Positions 32,716-42,400 of a DNA stretch of 64,000 bases are shown here, in pieces. Position 1 is the stretch's first letter. Each line of letters begins with the position of its first letter. The notes under the pieces are model-generated. The model had not been told where the DNA came from. It searched no databases and saw only the letters and a list, made by a program, of their open reading frames with translations. The stretch covers positions 62,001-126,000 of the forward strand of contig NZ_JFJY01000010.1 of assembly GCF_002115785.1 (NCBI RefSeq). The letters run 5' to 3'. The position numbers were made by a program, and so were the translations under genes. Origin of the DNA: Thalassospira sp. MCCC 1A03138 (GTDB taxonomy: Bacteria > Pseudomonadota > Alphaproteobacteria > Rhodospirillales > Thalassospiraceae).

Positions 32716-34718
32716 TTCGTTCCTCCCTCGTTTTTCTGTTCTGCTGGCACATGGCCGATCAGAAGTTCAAAGCACAGAACCGAAACAGCAGCAAAGGCCC
32801 CGAAGATCAGAACCGCGTGCGTTGTTCCGACCAGAAGGGTCAGACCGGCGGCAAGCAACGGACCTGCAGCCCCGCCCAGCCGTTCGGCAAGACGCAGGAC
32901 GGCAAGAACCGGGCCGGTGCCGTGATCCTTGGTGAAATCCTTGCTGAGTTTAAGGCTGGCGGAAAGCTGTGCGGGGATTGAGGTCGCCTGCGCCAGACCG
33001 AGCAGGGCGACGGCAACCGCAAACAGGGCATATTCCGGAAGCCAGCCCGCCAGCAATAACCCGGCAGCGGTCAACCCGCCGCCAATGCCGACCGCGCGGG
33101 TTTCGTTCTGGTTCTTGTCGGTCCATTTTGCCGCTGCCCAGCCGGTCAGGATCGCGACCAGCCCATAAAGCATGATCACCCGCCCGGTTTCAGCCGTGGT
33201 TGCACCCGATTGCAGCAGGATCATCGGGGTCAGGTAATATAAAAAGCCGCTGAGGATCAGTTTGGCGGGAATGGCGGCGAACAGGATCAGGACCTGCAAA
33301 CGGCGATTGCCGAGCATGGCGCGAAGGGCGGCACGTGTCGGGATCGGTGGCGGGGTTTTGCCGCGCACCATGTTATCCATCAGGAAGAAGGCCAGAAGGA
33401 CTGCGAGGAACGCAATGGTCGCACCGGCGATAAAGGTCATGTCCGGGCCGAAATGGCCCGCAGCAATCCCGCCAATTGCCGGGCCGCAGATATCAGCCAG
33501 CATGATGCCGCTGACCATCATGGCAGTCCCCTGTGTGCGGTTGCTGTCATTGGTGGCATCAAGGACATAGGACTGACAGGCGACAAAGGTGGTGGCGTAA
33601 CCGATGCCCGACAATGCCCGCCACAGGACAAGATCCCAGATGCCAACAGCAAAGGCGGTGCCAATCAGGCCAAGCGTCGCCAGAAACGCGCCGCACAGAT
33701 ACATGCGTAGTGACCCGACCTGTTCCTGAAACAGGCTGCAGATCGGCATGGCAAGGGCAACCATCAGAAGATGAACCGCCATGACCACGCCAGCACCAAG
33801 CTGCCCATCAATGCTGTGGGATGTGACCTGGCTGAAGAAGGCGGGCATGATTGGCCGGGCCAGTTCTTCGGCAAGGACGAACATGAAGGCCAGCATGCGA
33901 ACACCGATCAGCTTTACCTCGCGTTCGCGCTGGGGATGGGTTCCGACCTTTTTGGCGGTGGTGTTGATCAGGGAATTGATCCGTTCCATGAACTGGCCGA
34001 TTTCGTCATGGGTGCTTTGGCCATGCAGCAGGGTAAATTTGCGGTCGCGCACATTGCCCAGAACCTTGCGCGCGACCCTTACTGGCAGGGCGACATTGAC
34101 GGTTAACACCAGCAACATCAGCTCGAACGACAGGGCGAGGGTTATGATGAAAATGATCGCAATGTCATAAAGATTATCCGTCACCGGGCGCATCAGGGCG
34201 GCACGGGCATGACCAAGGACAACTTCGATATCGTCATGCCCTTCGGCGCGGGGCAGGTTGAGGCGTGTCACGATATAGGCGGTATCGTTGCCCGACGGGG
34301 CCGTTAGAGCGGTGGCGATTTCATCCGATGGCAGGCCGCCCGCATGCAGGATGTCGCCCCCCATGTCGGTGATGGCGGCAAAAACCAGATCGGGGTCGCC
34401 ATCGCGAAGCTGATAGACGACGGCTTCGAAGCCGACAATCTCGCGGAGCGGAATGCCGAGCCGCAGGGCATTTTCGATTTTTTCGCCAAGAACCCGGGCT
34501 TCGATTTCGGCCTTTTCGCGGATTTCGGTTTGCAGATCAGCACGCGCCAGTTCGGCGGCCCGCCAAGAAATCCCGACCAAGGCAATGCAAAGCGAGATCG
34601 TGCTGAACAGCAGCAGAATCCAGATCGTGCCCTTGGGGAAAAGGCGGCTTCGGATATTGCCGCCATGAGCAGGTGCGGGGGTATCGGTTTTGGTGTCGGG
34701 ATTGGCAGAGAGGGTCAT
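32712..34718 (-). CDS. MFS transporter with N-terminal periplasmic sensor and HAMP-like region
   Basis: A 668-residue membrane protein with unusual architecture. Residues 30-52 form one helix, 53-185 a periplasmic domain of the size and layout of a sensor domain, and 187-209 a second helix. Residues 210-260 resemble a HAMP linker (VALPVRVARKVLGN, then DEIGQFMERINSL). From about 270 to 660 there are roughly twelve helices with MFS features, including LWRALSGIGYATTFVACQSYVL. This is the topology of a chemoreceptor or kinase input fused to a transporter. It is coupled by ATGA overlaps to the kinase-less receptor upstream and the TrpX-like protein downstream. Transport direction and ligand are unknown. 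Confidence 0.8.
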   Translation of the reverse strand: MTLSANPDTKTDTPAPAHGGNIRSRLFPKGTIWILLLFSTISLCIALVGISWRAAELARADLQTEIREKAEIEARVLGEKIENALRLGIPLREIVGFEAVVYQLRDGDPDLVFAAITDMGGDILHAGGLPSDEIATALTAPSGNDTAYIVTRLNLPRAEGHDDIEVVLGHARAALMRPVTDNLYDIAIIFIITLALSFELMLLVLTVNVALPVRVARKVLGNVRDRKFTLLHGQSTHDEIGQFMERINSLINTTAKKVGTHPQREREVKLIGVRMLAFMFVLAEELARPIMPAFFSQVTSHSIDGQLGAGVVMAVHLLMVALAMPICSLFQEQVGSLRMYLCGAFLATLGLIGTAFAVGIWDLVLWRALSGIGYATTFVACQSYVLDATNDSNRTQGTAMMVSGIMLADICGPAIGGIAAGHFGPDMTFIAGATIAFLAVLLAFFLMDNMVRGKTPPPIPTRAALRAMLGNRRLQVLILFAAIPAKLILSGFLYYLTPMILLQSGATTAETGRVIMLYGLVAILTGWAAAKWTDKNQNETRAVGIGGGLTAAGLLLAGWLPEYALFAVAVALLGLAQATSIPAQLSASLKLSKDFTKDHGTGPVLAVLRLAERLGGAAGPLLAAGLTLLVGTTHAVLIFGAFAAVSVLCFELLIGHVPAEQKNEGGTK

Positions 34719-35509
34719 TTCAGGGGCTCCGCCGGGGTTTTTGATGTGCGTTCGGTGCCGTCATTTTGAGTGTCGTGGGGCAACTGATCGCGGATTTCGC
34801 GGTACAGGGAAATCAGTTCGATTTCGCTTTGGGTCAGGACATCGCCATCATGGGGGCGGATATTGGGGGCCTTGCCCGCAACCGCGCGCGCCAGATCTTC
34901 GTGCAGTTCTTCGAAAACGCGATGGCGGCGGCGCATCAGAATGAACAGAACGCCAAAAATGGGGATAATCATGCCCATGCCCAAGGCCGCCGATTTCCAC
35001 ATTTCGGAGAAGGCATTGGCAAGTTTGGCTTCGGAGGTTTCGGCGCTTGCCGTAATGACGACCTGCCCGGCGCATTGGCCGAGGCTGTCGCGCAGGACCT
35101 GTCCGGCGGTGGCGATGCCCGGTGTGAAATCGATCCACTGATCGTGGGCCTGTTGGGGGATTGCTGCGCCAGAGAGCGCTTGATCATCGGGGGAGCTGTC
35201 TGGCGATCGGTCGGCGTTGCTGATGATGGTGCCGTCACAATCAAGAACGGCAACATTGCGGATATCATTGGACATATCCAGACGCCGGTTCAGGATTGGT
35301 TGCAGGTTTTCCATGTTTTCCAGCCGCAAGCCCAGATCGATACCAGCAAGGATATCCTGACTGGTTTCATTGAGAATCACGGTCATCCGCTGGGCCAGAA
35401 GGGTGTGCAGGGTCTGGTCGAATCGCAGATAGTTCAGGACCGTGGTCATGCTAAGTGCGCTTGCAAGCACAAGGAAAAGAGCCAGCCCGATCTTGGTAGA
35501 CAGCTTCAA
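34715..35509 (-). CDS. Membrane receptor-like protein with periplasmic domain, no output kinase
   Basis: A 264-residue protein: helix 7-27, periplasmic region about 28-175 (contains a beta-rich core with VAVLDCDGTIISNADRS), helix near 176-198, then a 65-residue cytoplasmic tail (ELHEDLARAVAGKAPNI...SEIELISLYREIRDQLPH) that looks like a short HAMP/coiled-coil with no histidine kinase, cyclase or methyl-accepting domain. It opens the four-gene operon. A divergent 195-bp gap separates it from the DUF697-like gene. It may regulate the sensor-fused MFS transporter directly in the membrane. I recognise no named family beyond the two-helix receptor topology. Confidence 0.7.
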   Translation of the reverse strand: MKLSTKIGLALFLVLASALSMTTVLNYLRFDQTLHTLLAQRMTVILNETSQDILAGIDLGLRLENMENLQPILNRRLDMSNDIRNVAVLDCDGTIISNADRSPDSSPDDQALSGAAIPQQAHDQWIDFTPGIATAGQVLRDSLGQCAGQVVITASAETSEAKLANAFSEMWKSAALGMGMIIPIFGVLFILMRRRHRVFEELHEDLARAVAGKAPNIRPHDGDVLTQSEIELISLYREIRDQLPHDTQNDGTERTSKTPAEPLK

Positions 35510-35704
35510 AACGTGTCTCCGGCGACATATATTTTCAAAACACAGTCCTGTTAAGCCGGTTATATCCTCAGAAACCCGCTTTCACAAACCATATGGTTGA
35601 TTGCATCGGGGGTTGGGTCAAGGCTGTATAAAACCTTGATTCGGTTTGCAGTGCCGATAGTTAGCGATTATGATTTGCCGCGGGACAATAAACCGGGGGA
35701 CGTG

Positions 35705-36211
35705 ATGGGGGCTGAAACGCTTGAAGTGCTGAAACGGCGCAAACAGCACCGGCTTGCAAGTGGTGTTGTGCAACGCAATACCCTTTGGGCGGCCACGACC
35801 GGTTTTGTTCCGATCCCTGTTGTCGATTCTGCGGCCACGGTTGCCGTGCAGCTTAAAATGCTGGCGGAACTGAGCGATGTTTACGGTGTTGCGTTCAACA
35901 AAAGCAGCGGCAAATCCGTGATCGCAGCCTTAACGGCGTGCATTACCAGCAGCGTTTTGGGGCGGGCTCTTTTGGGGACGGGGATATTTGCCAATCTTGC
36001 CAAGGTGATGCCGGTTGTCGGATCGGCACTGAGCATCGTGACCATGCCGGGTTTCAATGCCGCATTTACCTATGCGCTTGGTCGGGTTTTTCAGCAGCAT
36101 TACGCCGCAGGCGGGACGATGGCGGATTTTGACGCCAAAAAGGCGGAGGCCGAGTTCCGCCAGAAATTCAAGGATGGCCTGAAATTCGATCAGGACGGGA
36201 AAACGGCGTGA
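35705..36211 (+). CDS. DUF697-like membrane-associated protein (first copy)
   Basis: About 168 residues from ATG 35705, supported by GGGGGA just upstream; in-frame codons further upstream look non-coding. The conserved block ATTGFVPIPVVDSAATVAVQLKMLAELSDVYGVAF (in short pieces at 30-65) is the DUF697 hallmark, followed by two hydrophobic hairpins and a Gly-rich helix. These proteins are membrane-embedded and of unknown function. A paralogue is encoded at 37990-38550 with the same block, and an SPFH protein lies between them. Confidence 0.75.
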   Translation: MGAETLEVLKRRKQHRLASGVVQRNTLWAATTGFVPIPVVDSAATVAVQLKMLAELSDVYGVAFNKSSGKSVIAALTACITSSVLGRALLGTGIFANLAKVMPVVGSALSIVTMPGFNAAFTYALGRVFQQHYAAGGTMADFDAKKAEAEFRQKFKDGLKFDQDGKTA

Positions 36212-36255
36212 AGAAGGCGTAATCGCGCAATAACAGGAATTCGGGTGGCGAAACG

Positions 36256-36453
36256 ATGCATTTGATTTTGATTGTAATTTATCTATTGGCCTGCATTGTT
36301 TGCGGCATGCTGGGACGCCGGACATCATTCGGGTTTCTGGGGCATTTCCTGCTGGCGATTGTGATTACCCCGATTGGCGATTTTCTGGTTCAGATCGTTG
36401 CGCGCCCGTCGCGGGAGCTTCGTGAAAAGCTTAAAGACCTTGATTATGATTAA
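36256..36453 (+). CDS. Small two-helix membrane protein
   Basis: A 65-residue protein with two hydrophobic segments (LILIVIYLLACIVCGML at 3-19 and GFLGHFLLAIVITPIGDFLVQIV at 26-48) and a charged tail ending LREKLKDLDYD. It resembles the many small inner-membrane proteins that sit beside SPFH genes, but I recognise no family. It lies 45 bases after the first DUF697-like gene and 59 bases before the SPFH gene on the same strand, so it is probably co-transcribed. Coding status is supported by position and hydrophobicity only. Confidence 0.62.
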   Translation: MHLILIVIYLLACIVCGMLGRRTSFGFLGHFLLAIVITPIGDFLVQIVARPSRELREKLKDLDYD

Positions 36454-36511
36454 GATGATGACTGACGGGCGATCAGCATACGTCACGATACACCCGACGA
36501 CGAGATGATGA

Positions 36512-37888
36512 ATGGTTGATAGCGCGACAGTCGCACCCGGTGCACCAGACGAAAACGGAACCGCCCGCAAAAGAGGGCGATGGTCGATCTTTTGGCGGCG
36601 CTTTTTCATTAGTGCTGGCGTACGCCTGCGGCGGTTGCGCACGGCTTTTCTGATCGGTCTTCTGTTCCTGCTGGTCGCTATTTTCGCGTTGGCGCCACAG
36701 ATTTTCATTACCGTGCCCGCCGGGCATGTTGCGGTAATGTGGTACCGGTTCTTTGGCGGTACGGTCATTGATAAAAGCTACGGCGAAGGTATTCACATGA
36801 TCTTCCCGTGGGATGAAATGTATATCTATGACGCCCGCCTGCAGAATCAGGCGCGCGTTTATGACACGATTTCATCGAACGGCCTGTCGATGGAAGTCGA
36901 CATCGCGGTGCGTTATCGCATCAACCGCGAAGCGGTCGGGATGCTGCACAAGCTGGTCGGGCCGAATTATGCCGAAGTCCTTGTATATCCGGAAATCGGA
37001 TCGCATGCGCGTGAACTGATTTCGCGGTACACCCCTGAACAGCTTTATACCGAAACCCGTGCCTTCATTCAGGCGGAAATCCTTGAACGCATGGTCAACG
37101 AACTTGGATCGTCGCTGGTCAATCAAAGCTTCCAGGGGCGGCTGGTGACGGTTGAAGACGTTCTGATCCGGTCCGTGACACTGCCGGAACGCGTGGCGGA
37201 TGCGATTGAACGCAAGGCCGAACAGTATCAGGCGATGCTGGAATATGATTTCCGTCTGGCGCGCGAGGAAAAGGAAAAGCAGCGCAAGAAGATCGAGGCG
37301 GAAGGTATTCGGGAATTCCAGGATATCGTCGCCAAAACGATCACCGAGGAATATCTGCGCCTGCGCGGTATCGAAGCGACCATGACCCTTGCAACATCGA
37401 AAAACAGCAAGACGATCATCATTGGCGGCAAGGATGGCCTGCCCGTGATCCTCAATACCGCGGATGCACCGACGGCCAGCACCCCGGATTCCGGTTCGGG
37501 GGCGGAGCTTGTGAACGATACGGCCGAAAGCCTGCCGAATGCCGGGGCGCTTAATGCACGGTCGCAGGAAATCGCGCCGCAAAATGCGATTTCGCCGGGC
37601 GTTCGCGCCCCGACCGATCCGTCGGACAAACGTGCGCGCCCCGGTGCGGCAAATTCGGCCACACCGCCGGTAACACCCCCGATGAAGCCGACAGCCCCGA
37701 CAGCGGGGGCGTCAGAGGATGTTTCAACGGCGGGTAAAACGGCCGGAGATGTTCTGAAATCGATTGCCCCGGTGTTTGATCCGACCAGTGGTGACGGGGG
37801 TGGTGTTGTCAAACAGAGCGATATGGAACCTGCCGCGACACATGAGAGTGCGGGGCAGCCTGAAATTTCAAAAACCGGTAGCAAATAA
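36512..37888 (+). CDS. SPFH/Band 7 domain membrane protein
   Basis: A 458-residue protein. Residues 43-63 form one membrane helix, 65-250 an SPFH/prohibitin domain (VPAGHVAVMWYRFFGG, EGIHMIFPWDEMYIYDARLQ, VDIAVRYRINREAVGML), 235-285 a charged coiled coil (REEKEKQRKKIEAEGIREF), and 310-458 a Pro/Ala/Ser-rich tail likely disordered. SPFH proteins assemble into large membrane cages that organise microdomains or protect proteases. The flanking DUF697-like paralogues and the small membrane protein suggest a dedicated membrane module. The start codon has a weak ribosome site. Confidence 0.88.
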   Translation: MVDSATVAPGAPDENGTARKRGRWSIFWRRFFISAGVRLRRLRTAFLIGLLFLLVAIFALAPQIFITVPAGHVAVMWYRFFGGTVIDKSYGEGIHMIFPWDEMYIYDARLQNQARVYDTISSNGLSMEVDIAVRYRINREAVGMLHKLVGPNYAEVLVYPEIGSHARELISRYTPEQLYTETRAFIQAEILERMVNELGSSLVNQSFQGRLVTVEDVLIRSVTLPERVADAIERKAEQYQAMLEYDFRLAREEKEKQRKKIEAEGIREFQDIVAKTITEEYLRLRGIEATMTLATSKNSKTIIIGGKDGLPVILNTADAPTASTPDSGSGAELVNDTAESLPNAGALNARSQEIAPQNAISPGVRAPTDPSDKRARPGAANSATPPVTPPMKPTAPTAGASEDVSTAGKTAGDVLKSIAPVFDPTSGDGGGVVKQSDMEPAATHESAGQPEISKTGSK

Positions 37889-37989
37889 AGGGTGTTGCAC
37901 GTTGCTACTTTGGGTTAGTTCAGGTAAAGTTGAAGAATAAATTTTGCGTGCAGATCATCAACCTGAAGGTAGACATTCAAGAGGCGATA

Positions 37990-38550
37990 ATGAGCGAAGC
38001 AGAAACCATCGAAGAGACTGAAGAAGTGGCTGTCGCGAAGGCGGATGAAATTCGTGCCCAGTCCCGTGACTGCATCCATCGCCATAGCGTTTATGCTGCG
38101 GTTGGTGGTCTTGTTCCGATCCCGTTCCTTGAAATGGCCACCAGCAGCACCATCCAGCTGCGGATGCTTGCAAAACTTTGCGACATTTACGGTGTTCCGT
38201 TCTCCGAGAACGCGATCAAGAATTCGATTTCGACCCTGGTTGCAACGGTTCTGCCGATGACCGGTGTCGGTTATGCAACGGCGGCACTGGTGCGCAAGGT
38301 TCCGGTTGTCGGCACGATCTTTGGCGTTGTCGCCATGCCGACCTTTGCCGGTGCCTGCACCTATGCGCTGGGTCGTGTTTTCGCCTGGCACTTTGCCAAG
38401 GGCGGCACGGTTGCCGATTTCGACGCCGATGAAATGAAAGGTCGTTTCAAGGACGAATTCGAAGACGGCAAACGCAAGGCGTCCGAATTTGTCAAAGGCG
38501 GCAAAACCACTGCCAAACCGGCAGCAGGTGCGACGACCGCCAAGGCCTGA
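37990..38550 (+). CDS. DUF697-like membrane-associated protein (second copy)
   Basis: A 186-residue paralogue of the protein at 35705-36211. The core YAAVGGLVPIPFLEMATSSTIQLRMLAKLCDIYGVPF (36-71, in pieces) is followed by two hydrophobic segments (TLVATVLPMTGVGYATAAL; PVVGTIFGVVAMPTFAGACTYALG) and a FAWHFAKGGTVADFDADEMKGRF motif shared with the first copy (RVFQQHYAAGGTMADFDAKKAEAEF). N-terminal acidic and C-terminal Lys/Ala-rich tails are longer than in copy one. ATG 37990 is preferred over a start 20 codons upstream. A strong terminator follows. Confidence 0.8.
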   Translation: MSEAETIEETEEVAVAKADEIRAQSRDCIHRHSVYAAVGGLVPIPFLEMATSSTIQLRMLAKLCDIYGVPFSENAIKNSISTLVATVLPMTGVGYATAALVRKVPVVGTIFGVVAMPTFAGACTYALGRVFAWHFAKGGTVADFDADEMKGRFKDEFEDGKRKASEFVKGGKTTAKPAAGATTAKA

Positions 38551-38581
38551 TTGATCATCAGGTTTTCAGATTGTATTTCGG

Positions 38582-38615
38582 GAATGCCCAAAGCATGCTT
38601 TGGGCATTCTTTTTT
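38582..38615 (+). terminator. Rho-independent terminator after the DUF697/SPFH island
   Basis: GAATGCCCAAAGCA (38582-38595) pairs with TGCTTTGGGCATTC (38596-38609) followed by six T. A nearly perfect 14-bp stem; the loop opens to about four bases in practice. It ends the + strand unit that begins at 35705. Confidence 0.95.
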
Positions 38616-38648
38616 GTCTGTTTGCAATGACGCATAAAAGGCTACCGC

Positions 38649-39410
38649 ATGCCCCCGATCAGAACCCATCGCCTTGTGTTCGAGCGCCCGAAGGGCACCG
38701 GCACGTTTGCGCCGTCCGATATCCTGCGGGCGACGCTGGCGGTTTTTGATCTTGGCGATATGGACGATGCCGGGTGTAACAAACTGGCAGAAAGCCAGTT
38801 GCACGCAGTCGAAAAAGCCCGGCTGGCGGGACTCAAGCATGATCGCCGCCGGAAAAGTTTTATCAGCGGGCGGTTGGCAGCGAAGGCCGCGTTGGCGGCC
38901 CATTTGCCGGGGGTTGATCCGCAATCGATTGAAATCGGATCAGGGGTTTTTGATCAGCCAATGATTGCTGGCGGCGGGGAAGATGTGCAGGGCATGTCGG
39001 TTTCGCTGTCGCATTCGGACCGGTTTGCGGTGGCGCTTGTGTTTCATCGTGCCCATCCGCTGGGCATTGATGTTGATCTGCCGGTGATGAAGGATGTGCC
39101 CGCAATTCTGGACGGGATCGCGCCCGATATACGGACGATGATCCGCGCCCATGATTTGGATGATCATGGGGCGGCCTGCCTGCTTTGGGTAGCACGCGAA
39201 AGCCTTGCCAAGACCATTACCACGGGGATGATGACGCCGCTTGAACTTTACGCGCCGTCATCGATCGAGCGCAACCGGGGCTGCTTTGAGGTGCGGTATG
39301 CCAATTTCGGGCAGTATCGCACCATCATCTGGCCCGGTGTGCAGGGGTGGCTTGGCCTGACATTGCCGGATCAAACGCGGTTCGATCCGGCAAGCCTGCC
39401 CTGGGACTGA
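38649..39410 (+). CDS. Sfp-type 4'-phosphopantetheinyl transferase with GIDVD metal site
   Basis: A 253-residue transferase of normal Sfp length. FISGRLAAKAALAAHL (71-86), the histidine motif SLSHSDRFAVALVF (119-132) and WVARESLAKTI (180-190, Glu184 and Lys188) are in place. The magnesium site reads Asp141-Val-Asp143 (PLGIDVDLP) where most Sfp enzymes have GIDVE, a conservative but less common form. AAAGG precedes the ATG. The gene converges with the NRPS-PKS genes only 12 bases away and is the best candidate for priming their seven or more carrier domains. A shorter transferase is encoded at 23572-24150. Confidence 0.88.
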   Translation: MPPIRTHRLVFERPKGTGTFAPSDILRATLAVFDLGDMDDAGCNKLAESQLHAVEKARLAGLKHDRRRKSFISGRLAAKAALAAHLPGVDPQSIEIGSGVFDQPMIAGGGEDVQGMSVSLSHSDRFAVALVFHRAHPLGIDVDLPVMKDVPAILDGIAPDIRTMIRAHDLDDHGAACLLWVARESLAKTITTGMMTPLELYAPSSIERNRGCFEVRYANFGQYRTIIWPGVQGWLGLTLPDQTRFDPASLPWD

Positions 39411-39422
39411 GTTTTCAGTCCA

Positions 39423-42400
39423 TCATTTCGATTTTTCAATATGAAGGCGGATGCGTTCGGCGACTTCGATCACATGGGGATCGAACATCATCGATCCGTG
39501 GGTGCCGCTGACCCATTCAAGGGTCAGATTGTCGCCCGCGACCTTTTGCCAGCCGCTATATTGATCGCCTTCGATGCTGGGTGCGGCGCGGGTTCCGGTT
39601 GTCGGACGCAGCAGCAGGACATCAATCCCGTCAATTTTTGGCGGGACATAATGGACGGCGGCGAGCGCATTATTCTGGAACACGGCGAGCAGGCGGCGCA
39701 TGGTGCCGCGATCTGCCTCGTCGGGCAGAAGGTCGCAATTCTTGCCGCGTTCGAGCAACAGGTCGATGCGTTCTTCGGGGGTGAGCGGACGCAATTCGTC
39801 AACCGTGACAAGGCCGAGCTCGGCAAAGATATCGGCAAGATATTCGGCCTCGCCCTTGCGCAATATGGCGCGGACCGCATCGGGCACGGCAATCGCATCA
39901 AGCAGGATGATATTGCGCACATCAATGCCGCCCTGCTGCATGCGAAACGCTGCTTCGAAGGCCAGCAATCCGCCGAAGCTCCAGCCGATGACATGAATCG
40001 GGCCGTCGGGAACGGTCTGGCGGATGGCGGGCATGTAGGTTGCGACCATTTCCTCGACCGTGGGCTGCAAATTTTGGCCTTCTTCGAGACCTTGGGCTTC
40101 GACCATGTAAAGTGGCTGATCAGGGCCGAATTCACGGGCAAGGTTTTGATAGCACAGCACATTGCCGCCGACCGGATGGAAGCAGATCATCGGTGGTTTG
40201 GTGCCCGATGCATTGACGGTGACAATCGGGCTTTTGACATGCTTGGCGTTTTCGCGTTCGGAGATGCGGGCGGCGAGTTTTTCGACCGAGGCGCAGGTAA
40301 ACAGATCACCCAGCGGGATTTTGACGTTGGTGAGTTTGTTGATTTTTGACAGGAACTGAACCGCAAGGACGCTGTGGCCGCCGAGTTCAAAGAAATCGGC
40401 GGTGGCGTCATCGATGGTGCAATCAAGGACTTCGCCCATCAGGCGGGCGACGGTTTTTTCATGGTCACTGCCAAGCGGCTTGGCAGTGACGCCCGTTACC
40501 TGATCGGTGTTTTCGGGGACTGGAAGGCGCGAAAGGTCGATCTTGCCATTTACGGTCAGCGGCAGGTCATCCATCGTGATCAGGTGGCTGGGCACCATAT
40601 AGTTCGGCAAGGCCTGTTCAAGTTTTGCCCTGCATGCAGATATGTCGAAACAGGCATGGGCATCGTCATCGGTGACGACGTAAGCGACCAGAACAACATT
40701 GCCGTTCTGATGGCGGTCATGGGCGACCACGGCCGCGCGGCGGATATGGGGATGTGTCAGCAGGGCATGTTCGACTTCGCCCAGTTCGATGCGGTTGCCG
40801 CGAACCTTGATCTGACCGTCTTCGCGGCCAAGGAAAATGATTTCGCCATCACTGCGCCGCCGCCCCATATCACCAGTGCGATAGACACGGTTGCCGTTGG
40901 GGTCGGTCACAAATTTCTGCGCGGTCAGGATCGGATCGTTCAGGTAACCGCGCGCGACACCGGCTCCGCCAATGCGGATTTCACCCGGAACACCATCGGG
41001 CAACGGGCGGCCCATATCATCGCAGATTTCAATATGAACGCCCTGAATGGCCTTGCCGATGGGGGGCGGCAGAATCTGTTTATGGTTGTGCGCGGTCATC
41101 ACATATTGCGCCGATGAAACGCAGCATTCTGTCGGGCCATAGGCATTGACCAGTTTGCGGTCAGTCTGGCCGGGCAGGGCAAAGAAACGTTCGACCAGTC
41201 GGGTGGAAACAGCTTCGCCGCCCAGAACCACCATCCTTGCCGGGCAGGAAAACCCATTTTCTTCCCAGTAATCAAGCAGCAGGGAAAACAGGCTTGGCGT
41301 TGCGTCAAGCTGATCAATCGCGTTGGCGACCATCAGGTCATGCAGGGCTTCGGGGTCGCTTCGTGTGGCCGATCCGGTGATGTTCAGGCAATGCCCGTTC
41401 AGGATGGCCGCGAAAATCTGAACGATGGAGCCATCAAAGGCAAAGGGCGCGATACAGGTCAGGTTCAGGACGCGGTCCGGATCATCGGCACCGATCGGTT
41501 TTAACTGTGTATCGAGAACGGATTGTGCCAGGTTTACAACCGAGCCATGTTCGATCATGACGCCCTTGGGCGTGCCGGTGGTGCCGCTGGTGAACAGGAC
41601 ATAGGCAAGATCGTTTGCCGATGTGACGGTTGCGGGGTGTTGATCGTTTGCGGCATTGAGCGCAGCCAGATCGTGGCGGCGCTTCGTCGGTGCGACCGGG
41701 TGTTTTGCCGCATCCGATGTCAGGACGAAATCGAATGTGTAGGGGGCCGGATCGAACCCGTCGGCATCGATGGCGGATCGGTTGGCGGCAAAGCCGCCCT
41801 GTTCGCGTGCCCAGTCTTCAAGAAAGCATTGCGGGACAAACAGGTCTTCGAGGAAATCAAGCCGGGTATTGTAGCCTTTGCCCACCGTCTCGCGGGCAAA
41901 CCGGGCCAGATCGGCAAGGTAATCATCGCGGCGATCCGCATCCCATACATTGCCAAGATAAATCGCCCCGCCCGGTGCCAGCAGGGTTTTTGCCTTTGTC
42001 AGGACCGTGCGCAGATAACCGTAACCGGGGAAGTTTTCGATGACGCTGTTCATGACGATCAGGTCGAACGAACCCGGTTCGTAAACATCGATATCATGCG
42101 CGCCAAGCTGCCGACCGATGACATGCGTCATGCCAAGATTGATCGCCAGGGCCTCGGTCCGTTCGACGTTACGGCGCGACAGATCGGTCGCGACATAGGT
42201 GCCGACCACCGGGGCGACGTGTTTCATGGTGAAGCCGGATGCGCAGCCGATTTCAAGCACCCGGGCATTGTTCGATACCAGACCGGCGACCTTGTTGCGG
42301 GCATTTGCGCCAAAGGCATCCATCGCACTTTGCGCAATCGGTTGGCCGGTAAAGGCACTTTTCCAGCCGCCAGCCAGAATGTTATCGGCATCGTCACCCG

